From: Heterostelium multicystogenum
Taxonomy: Eukaryota; Evosea; Eumycetozoa; Acytosteliales; Acytosteliaceae
DNA length: 15,160 nt
Direction: 5' to 3'
Assembly: GCA_003667245.1 (NCBI GenBank)
Contig: RCNN01000368.1
Location: 1 to 15,160, forward strand
Positions within the stretch are counted from its first letter, which is position 1; each line of letters starts with the position of its first letter. Position numbers and translations under genes: made by a program. Positions 9,110 to 15,160 of the stretch are shown piece after piece. The notes beneath the pieces are model-generated. The model had not been told where the DNA came from. It ran no database searches and worked only from the letters and a program-made list of their open reading frames with translations.

Positions 9110-9475
9110 ATTTTGATTGTTTGTGATATAGATAGATGATCTCTTATAAGATGGCTATGAATCTAATGATACTATTAATTAGAGTGTCTAGGAAGATAGC
9201 ACTGCTCTATTCATACAAGTGCAAGAGTCTCCCAATTCCAAAATGGTAAATTCAATATAAAAATTAAATAAAATTTAAAAATTAATTAATAATTCGTTTT
9301 TTGGACTCATGTGTCAAGTTTATGTGTGGGTTTTTTTAGATCAACCGAAAATAACACAAATAAATTGTAGATATAATATTTATTTGGAATGTTATGTTTT
9401 TTTAATATTTACATTGCGGTAAATTTAATTATTTATTTCTATCGTTATATATATATAGTTGTTACAACAACATGT

Positions 9476-11545
9476 TTAATAGTATAAACCAAATCTAATT
9501 GATTTAGTTTTCGATGAATCAGTTGATTGGTTCGAGTTGGCGAAAAATGTGTTGTCTGTTGGCAAAATTGAGGAAATGCTTAGACCATTGTTATCAAGAG
9601 ATTTGTTTCTCTTTCCCAAAAAATCCGAAGATTGGTTCAACAGGAGTTCATTGTCTAATAGGAAACTTTGAAGGTCTTTTGTGCTGTTGTCATCTACATT
9701 GATTGGCTCTTCCTTAACTGTGTAGGTAGGAATATAATAATTTTGTTGAGATGACTGTTGTTGGAGTGGTTGTTGTTGTTGTTGTTGAATTTGGTTGTTG
9801 GAGGGATTGATCAATGTTGTTGGGTTAGAGTTGAATTTGTATTGTATCCAGAGGAATTGTTATTGGACAAAATAGAGTTTCCATTAGCATTGCTGTTAAA
9901 GTTATTCAAGTTTTTGGGGTGGTGATTGCAATTGGCTAAGTGACATTGATGGTTGTTGTGACTGTTGAGCCCTGTTGTAGTTGTGAGAACAACAATGCAT
10001 TCAACAAATTATTTTTGTTGCTGTTGTTTGCTGTTGTTGTTGTTGCTGTTTGTTGTTGCTTGCTGTTGTTGCTTGTTTGAATTACTTGTGGTTGAATGGG
10101 CTGTTGTAGAGTTTGTGGAGCACTTGATTGAGTTAGAATTTACTTGAAGTGCAAGTAACTGTTGAGGTGTCAATGAACCAGTGTCTTGTTTGTTGAGGAA
10201 TTGTTTGAGCATAGACATAATATTGTTATTGGCTCCATTTGAGCTATTTATACTGTTGACACTATTTGACGAGCTGTTGGTGCTGGTACTCGAAGGTGGG
10301 TCGGGAGTAGCAAATTGATTTTGGGGTGGTGTATTTTGTGGTGGTGTTTGATAATTGCTTGGTGATTGTTGTGGAGAGTGCTGCTGTGGGGCCTGTTGTT
10401 GTGGTGAGGGTTGTTGTTGTTGTTGCTGTTGTTGCTGTGGTGGTTGGTAATTGGTAAACTGGAATTGTTGTTGTGGCTGTTGTGACTGTTGTTGTGGCTG
10501 TTGTTGTTGAACTGATTGAAGTGCACTTGTAATCAAGGAGTTTTGATTTTGTGTATTACTAATATTAGCAAGTTCGGCCAAAATAGATGTTTGCTTGTTT
10601 TGTAAGGAGTTTGGAGAGAATGGAGGTTGTGTATTATTTGTTGGTTGTTGAGTATTCTGGTTATTACTACCAAGAATAGCTTTTGTCAACTTTAATACAC
10701 GGTCCATAAGATTCTGGTGTGACTGTTGAAGATTCTGGAATGCAAATTGCAGCTGTGAGTGTGAATCTTGCAATTGGCTATGAGAGAACTTCAAATCAGT
10801 GTACTCAGTCTGTTGCTTGTTGTAATTATAGATCAGATTTTGTACGGTATTGTTTGGATCGAACTGCTCTGGATTAAACTTGACATCGGCTGGGGACTGA
10901 GTTGGTGTTGAGTGATTCGAGTTTTGGTTGATAGAGGCCTGAGTTGTTCCTGAGGACAATGATGGAATTGAAATATTGGTAGGATAGGAAATTGGTTGCT
11001 CGATATCGTCCATCCTCGTCAGCAAAGCTATTTGATTGGGGTGCAGATGTTCTGTATTGGTTTGGATTGTTGTTTGTTTACGGTCAATGATCTTCTAACG
11101 CTCTTTCTTCTCTTGATATTGATCATTAAGTCAGGCTGAATGCTTCTTAAAGAAATCATTGGCAAATTCGAATATTCTGGCTTGTGATTCTGATGACTCA
11201 TGATCAAGTTCTTCATTTTGAGATGACTTTTCATCATCTACCTTGTGAAATCCATAAATATTTAATTGTCTGTAATCATTATAGCAAAGAAATGATCATA
11301 TTTATGATTAATAAAATGCAATATTACTTTTATTTTTGAAATACATACCTAATAAAACTACAAAATTTTCCAGTCTTGAAATATTTTGGTAGTAACTTGG
11401 TTTCAAATTCAGCACAATTGGTAATGACAATACTTTCACCTAAACGACCCCAACGAATGAGGTGATTGTTTTCAGTTGTTTCTAACATTTGAATCAGACT
11501 TTTAATGAATGGAGCGACTCCATCTCTCGTTAATGCAGTAGACAT
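9476..11545 (-). CDS. hsf: Heat shock transcription factor (HSF)
   Basis: Nuclear factor that binds heat shock elements as a trimer. Exon 1 is 11545-11349; a 79-nt intron (11348-11270, GTATGT...TTACAG) leads in phase to exon 2. The DNA-binding domain starts at about residue 9: GVAPFIKSLIQML, LIRWGRLGESIVI, LLPKYFKTGKFCSF, and across the splice IRQLNIYGFHKV, the HSF hallmark. With a slip in the 3-A run 11149-11151 the wing end reads DFLRSIQPDLMINIKRRK, matching the usual HSF pattern. A heptad-like trimerisation region follows (LKFSHSQLQDSHSQLQFAFQ). Next come long Gln/Asn-rich tracts and a C-terminal part with the acidic-hydrophobic STKDLQSFLLDNELLL, a plausible activation element. Further slips are needed near 11093, 10012-10016, 9970-9972, 9916-9919 and 9834. 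Stop is TAA at 9478-9476. The corrected length is about 660 residues. Confidence 0.92.
10030..10515 (-). repeat. Gln/Asn-rich low-complexity tract within HSF
   Basis: CAA/CAG and AAC/AAT repeats encode dense glutamine and asparagine runs, including about ten Gln in a row near 10415-10435 and a mixed QPQQQ block. They lie C-terminal to the trimerisation region of HSF. Such tracts are typical of dictyostelid transcription factors and are prone to length change. Confidence 0.85.
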
Positions 11546-12482
11546 GTTGATTTTACTTGTTTAAATAATGATGATATTAATAATAATTTACAATACTAAT
11601 GAGTATTAGATGTTGTTACTAACTATGTTAAGATTATAATAAATAACTATGATGATAATGTTATAATAATAATAATAAAATAGTTGAGAAACTGTGCAAA
11701 CAAAGCTTAACTAGTAGTTATGGTGCTGAATAATGATTTGTTGTAGGACTGTATGTTGTTCTTTATGTTGTTCTTAGTGACAGTTGTGGTTGTAATGTTG
11801 CTGTATGGTAGAGAGTGTGGTGTTAAACTAATGTATAAAAATTTGGTTGATACACAAAGAATGCCCAAATAAACACACAATAGATTTTTGGAAGAAGACA
11901 ACAGAAATTAAATAAATCAATGATTTGTTTGATTAATATAAATAAATACACTAATAATATATTATGATTTACGGTTATTATTACTTTTAATTTTATATAT
12001 ATAAATAATATTTATATATTTGATTGGGTAGCTATTATTTAGATAAAATAATAATAATAACAGCCTATATTATACTATAATATATTATAGTATTACTATT
12101 ATTTATATTTGTTTGTTTTATTTTTTTTTTTTATCTTTTTTTTATATTTCTTTCTTTCTTTATAAATAAAAACAACTAGAACATAAATATATTATAATAT
12201 TTAGTTCTATGGTGATATTAATTACAAAGTTCAGGTGAGGTAACAACCGAGTTTGAGTTGTGTATTATTTATAATGTTATCAACCAAAAGAAAATAAGAG
12301 AAACTATACCTTTTTGTTTTTTAAAAAAAATTAACAACAATTAAATTAATTAAAAATATTGTGAATTAGCAATTAAAATAAACTAATACCTCTTAATATC
12401 TTTTAATAGTATTATTGTTGCTAATTGACAATATTTTGAATTAATTCATTTTTAGTTAATTTTTTTGTTTTCTTTTGTTTTG
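11546..12482. other. Long AT-rich intergenic region upstream of HSF
   Basis: Over 900 nt with no convincing exon. It should include the HSF promoter. Contents are AT-rich runs, an ATT microsatellite near 11667-11680, a long T tract (about 12119-12132) followed by CTTT repeats, and a 22-nt perfect palindrome at 12072-12093. I found no clear array of alternating GAA/TTC pentamers that would indicate HSF autoregulation. A 64-codon minus-strand frame at 11707-11901 shows no family motif and is not called. Confidence 0.45.
12072..12093. repeat. 22-nt perfect palindrome
   Basis: The sequence from 12072 to 12093, centred on AATATATT, equals its own reverse complement. It lies in the AT-rich spacer upstream of HSF. 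It may form a cruciform or be a chance product of AT bias. Confidence 0.7.
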
Positions 12483-13110
12483 TCAAAACAAAAAACACGA
12501 AAATATTTGGTGGTGGCAAGACCCTTTGGAGTCACTATTGTTGACAAATGTGTTTGGAGTGAAGATGGGGGTTACATCAAAATGTTTTTTGAGGTGATTC
12601 TTTAGTATTCTTCTTCTGTCTTTCAGTTGGTATGATGGAAGGATTTCTGTGCTAAAAATCTTCTTCTCCACAAGTCCTAAAAGATATAAAGTGGTTAATG
12701 GAATGCATTCAGCAAAATTTCGCAAATATACCTTTTGTTTATGATATGTGCAATAATTATTTGCACTGGCTGCTTGATCAATGCTATCATCAATTATTTC
12801 GTGAATGATGTATTCCTTTTTGGCGATAATCTATCTTTCAAGATGAATTAATATTTTAGGTATTAATTGATGATTGATGAATCATTGCATTTCTCCTTTG
12901 ATTGGTCGATTAATTACTTCAAGAAAGTTTCGTTTGAATAAGCCTCAGAAATGTATTGATCAAAAGATCCATATATAGTAATATTATTATTACGAAGTCT
13001 AATTTATTTATCTTTAATATACCTACTAATTTATTATTTGTAAAATGGTAAACTGGATCTTCTAAAGAGTTTCAATTTTGGATCATAATATCTGGATTAA
13101 GGATCTTCAC
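12483..13110 (-). pseudogene. Fragmented hypothetical gene (pseudogene or mis-sequenced multi-exon gene)
   Basis: I do not recognise a family. The clearest part, at about 12834-12483 on the minus strand, is open for more than 110 codons. It begins after an AG at a possible splice acceptor, with AKKEYIIHEIIDDSIDQAAS, followed by NFAECIPLTTLYLLGLVEKK and then LPSYQLKDRRRILKNHLKKH, and stops at TGA 12485-12483. Upstream there are coding-like pieces in changing frames: GSFDQYISEAYSNETF near 12910-12970 and LEDPVYHFTNNKLVG near 13025-13070. Charged, helical composition and sensible codons argue for coding origin. Interrupting stops and the lack of a clear start argue for a decayed gene, or for one damaged by base-calling errors like its neighbours. 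Both remain possible. Confidence 0.4.
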
Positions 13111-13242
13111 TTTAAAAAAATAATTTATTTGGTTATCCTTTTTAAGCTTAACAATAATTGTTGAAATCAGTTTTACACTATTTTAGTAAATTGTCTTTTA
13201 TTATTCTATACAAGTTTGTAGTTTGTCCAAACTATCAATTCT

Positions 13243-14486
13243 TTATTGGTCTGCGGTTTGTGGTTTGGATTTGGTGGTTGTGGTAGTCGTATTTGATTTT
13301 TCCTCATCAGCCTGCAAATATGGTTTTGAAAGATCGCCCTCAAAAATAGGCATACTGGTGTGAACACTCATTGGCATTAGTTCGCCTATGAGATCACGCA
13401 ATGTGATAACTCCTTGAGTCCTAAACATGTCATCCACAATATAAAACACGATGAACCGATTTGGTTACGAAAATGTCAATTAAATCTTCAATGTACAATC
13501 CACTGAGCATGTTATGGGCTTTCTATCGATAAACTCGTAGACTGGCTGGAACAATCTCTTCCAGTTTTCACCATTCTTTCCAATTTTTTTAATGTCACGT
13601 GATGACAAGTTTCCAACCAAAGTTCCATCCTCTTTAATTACTGCCACCCTCCTCCAACACCCATGATCTTGATCAACTTGAAAGCATCAATGACTTGCTC
13701 ATCCTCTAGGACCGACATTACATATTGATTTGCAGCACTCATTTCACCCAACCTTTCTGAAACGTCTACTTCCAATTCTTTCACAATTCTCATGAACCCA
13801 GTGTACAATATCGAATTCTGTTAAAATATCAATGATTTCATCTCTATCATCTACCACTGCTATCTATTGATATACCTTGCTTTGAAAGGACCTCAAAGGC
13901 ACTAAACATTGTGGTACTTGGTGAAAGTTTTTTGATATTTAACTGACTTTCCAATATGGATACTCTATTATTTAAAATACAATGGTTAAATATTCCTACC
14001 CATTCAATTTAAATTTAACAACTTACCCATAATTTTACCGACTTTAGTTGTTTTAAACTCTTCAATAATCAAACAAAGATGCTATTTTCTTAAGATGTCC
14101 TAATATATCCATATATAAGTTATTAATATTTGAAATCCATTATTTAATAATTTAGAATTAAACTTTTTCCAACTTCGTCTACATGAATTTTAATAATGTC
14201 CATATAATCTATCATTCCATAAAACAATTCCCAATTTGTTTTCAAAACTGGACATGATAAAATATTATTTATTAAAAGTTTCTAGATAATAGGAATATTA
14301 ATTAATAAGATATATAGATTTAATTGAATATGGTAATAATAATATTACATTGAATATATCATGAATTGACTCATCTTTATGAGTTACAATGATTTCCCTT
14401 CTATTGGACAATTGTCCATTCCACCATTCTTCTTTTCTTGTTGATACTAGTATGTTCAAAATAGAAATACTATTTGTCTTGGTCAC
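13243..14486 (-). CDS. CBS-domain protein with four CBS motifs (two Bateman modules)
   Basis: Four CBS motifs make two Bateman modules, which usually bind adenine nucleotides; AMPK gamma and SDS23/PV42-like proteins share this layout. CBS1 (about 14395-14170) reads ESIHDIFN, then across an intron (14348-14282) KLLINNILSCPVL and FYGMIDYMDIIKIH. CBS2 (about 13970-13795) has KLSPSTTMFSAFEVLSKQGI and DDRDEIIDILTEFDIVH. CBS3 (about 13745-13580) has VLEDEQVIDAFKLIKIMGVG and EDGTLVGNLSSRDIKKI. CBS4 (about 13545-13350) has DRKPITCSVDCTL, LIDIFVTKSVHRV, then TQGVITLRDLIGELMP. A Thr-rich tail ends at 13243. At least five frame changes interrupt it, one explained by the T4 run in CGTGTTTTATA (about 13445-13450). 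Further introns lie near 14031-13980. The N-terminus is uncertain; a charged segment (SKSDKDIKRDQERHDDEGKE) upstream to about 14590 may belong to it. Whether it is AMPK gamma itself is undecided. Confidence 0.8.
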
Positions 14487-14929
14487 GATCGAATGAAATC
14501 ATCAAAGACTGCTTATCATCGACCAGCTCCTTTCCTTCATCATCGTGCCTTTCTTGATCTCTTTTGATGTCTTTGTCACTTTTACTACTTTCAATTTATT
14601 TTGTTCTTTCTATACAAATTCATATAGAAATTTCATATTTTTGGTCATTCATATGAAATCCCAACAATTGCCAATATAATAGATATTAAATTTCTATATT
14701 TGAGAAATTTTTTAGATAGTATGGCATGAAAAAAAAAATATCTAAAAAATAAAGAAAAAAAAAAATAAAGAAAAAAATAGAATAGACCTATAATTATTAA
14801 AAGATATTTTTATATCATATTTTAATATTATACTTTTATGTTTATAATTGATTTTTTGATTTATGATTTCATGGGGTTATTATTATTATTATTATTATTA
14901 TTATAAGTTATAAGACAACCGTTTATTGG
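14487..14929. other. Region between the CBS gene and the V-ATPase gene
   Basis: The first 100 nt (to about 14590) contain a charged minus-strand reading that may be the first coding part of the CBS gene. The rest is very AT-rich, with A tracts near 14728-14777 and a TTA microsatellite at 14877-14904. It should include the CBS gene promoter and the 3' UTR of the V-ATPase gene. No other gene was seen. Confidence 0.4.
14877..14904. repeat. TTA trinucleotide microsatellite
   Basis: About nine tandem copies of TTA immediately 3' of the V-ATPase c-subunit stop codon. It is noncoding and typical of dictyostelid spacers. Confidence 0.85.
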
Positions 14930-15160
14930 TTATGATGGTTGAAGGTTGGTACCTGGGCAGTAGGTGTCGGAAACGGAGGTCAAAAGAATACCAACGATCA
15001 AACCGTAAAGACCCCAAAGCTTCAGAGAAAATGAGAATAAGCATCATAATAACGTACAACTTGGCTTGTTGACCGAAGGCCACGGACACCCAGAGTCAAC
15101 CAACAATACCAATAGCCATACCGGCAGCAAGACCCACAAAGACGACAGTCAAACCAGCAC
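14930..15160 (-). CDS. vatP: V-type proton ATPase proteolipid (c) subunit, C-terminal end
   Basis: The c subunit forms the membrane rotor ring that carries protons through the V-ATPase of the contractile vacuole and endosomes. Only the last quarter to half of the protein is in the window; the 5' part lies beyond 15160. Helix 3 appears as FVGLAAGMAIGIVG. Helix 4 is KLYVIMMLILIFSEALG, with the essential proton-carrying glutamate in FSEALG. The C-terminus then reads LYGLIVGILLTSVSDTYCPG and ends in QPS, with stop TAA at 14932-14930. Four single-base slips are needed within about 90 nt: AA at 15098-15099, CCC at 15089-15091, GG/CC around 15079-15082, and C4 at 15012-15015, each one base too long. 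Protein identity is certain. The breaks may be poor sequence quality near a contig end, or a pseudogene copy. Confidence 0.88.

Larger units (their letters stand above)
8730..9475. other. Intergenic: Deg protease promoter and HSF 3' region
   Basis: About 750 nt of AT-rich DNA between two minus-strand genes. It holds a TA microsatellite (8775-8797), ATT runs near 8838-8860, and an inverted-repeat structure around 9029-9109 listed separately. A somewhat less AT-rich stretch at 9110-9245 gives no sustained open frame on either strand, and no tRNA-like fold was recognised. Confidence 0.4.

Noticed and set aside
9965..10147. Plus-strand Cys/Leu-rich frame
   Set aside because: It is the antisense of the HSF glutamine/asparagine codon repeats.
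11707..11901. Minus-strand 64-codon frame upstream of HSF
   Set aside because: Low-complexity Ser/Thr/Asn tail, no motif, no splice context; more likely HSF upstream noncoding DNA.
11546..12300. Heat shock element array upstream of HSF
   Set aside because: Only scattered single GAA or TTC units were seen, not three or more alternating pentamers.
1..15160. tRNA genes, CRISPR arrays, bacterial operons, transposon ends
   Set aside because: No cloverleaf-like T-arm/acceptor pair, direct-repeat array, terminal repeat or reverse transcriptase/transposase motif was seen; gene structure is eukaryotic.

Overview
The window looks like nuclear DNA of a dictyostelid social amoeba. Its protein genes are compact and cut by short GT-AG introns (57-125 nt), several with a CTAAC branch-site-like element. 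Intergenic DNA is extremely AT-rich, with TA and TTA microsatellites. One long Q/N-rich protein is present, and the gene set fits: cAMP-receptor-like GPCR, cyclin C, zuotin, a Deg9/10-type protease, HSF, a CBS protein and the V-ATPase proteolipid. Coding DNA uses many C/G-ending codons (TTC, AAG, ATC), so a species other than D. discoideum is likely (Heterostelium, Cavenderia or a relative). The species call is inference.

Layout: (1) 1-425, + strand, 3' end of an unidentified, probably exported protein. (2) 803-1921, - strand, cyclin C in five exons. (3) 2254-3435, - strand, seven-helix receptor of the cAR/Crl type in three exons. (4) 3799-5672, - strand, zuotin/DNAJC2. (5) 5921-6259, - strand, a two-exon 85-residue protein of unknown function. 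(6) about 6337-6861, + strand, a two-exon gene with an RRM-like outline, visible only after splicing and frame correction. (7) 6933-8729, - strand, Deg/HtrA serine protease in two exons. (8) 9476-11545, - strand, heat shock factor. (9) 12483 to about 13110, - strand, fragmented hypothetical gene or pseudogene. (10) 13243 to about 14486, - strand, protein with four CBS motifs. (11) 14930-15160, - strand, C-terminal end of the V-ATPase c subunit.

The genes do not form one pathway or operon. Shared themes are protein quality control (zuotin, Deg protease, HSF) and transcription (cyclin C, HSF), but the adjacency is probably incidental. 

The most striking property is that most of the conserved genes are broken by single-base frameshifts, almost always explained by a homopolymer run one base too long or too short. 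Because the protein resumes with conserved family residues after each shift, I read these as errors in the sequence and not as gene decay. They also hide genes from simple open-frame searches.
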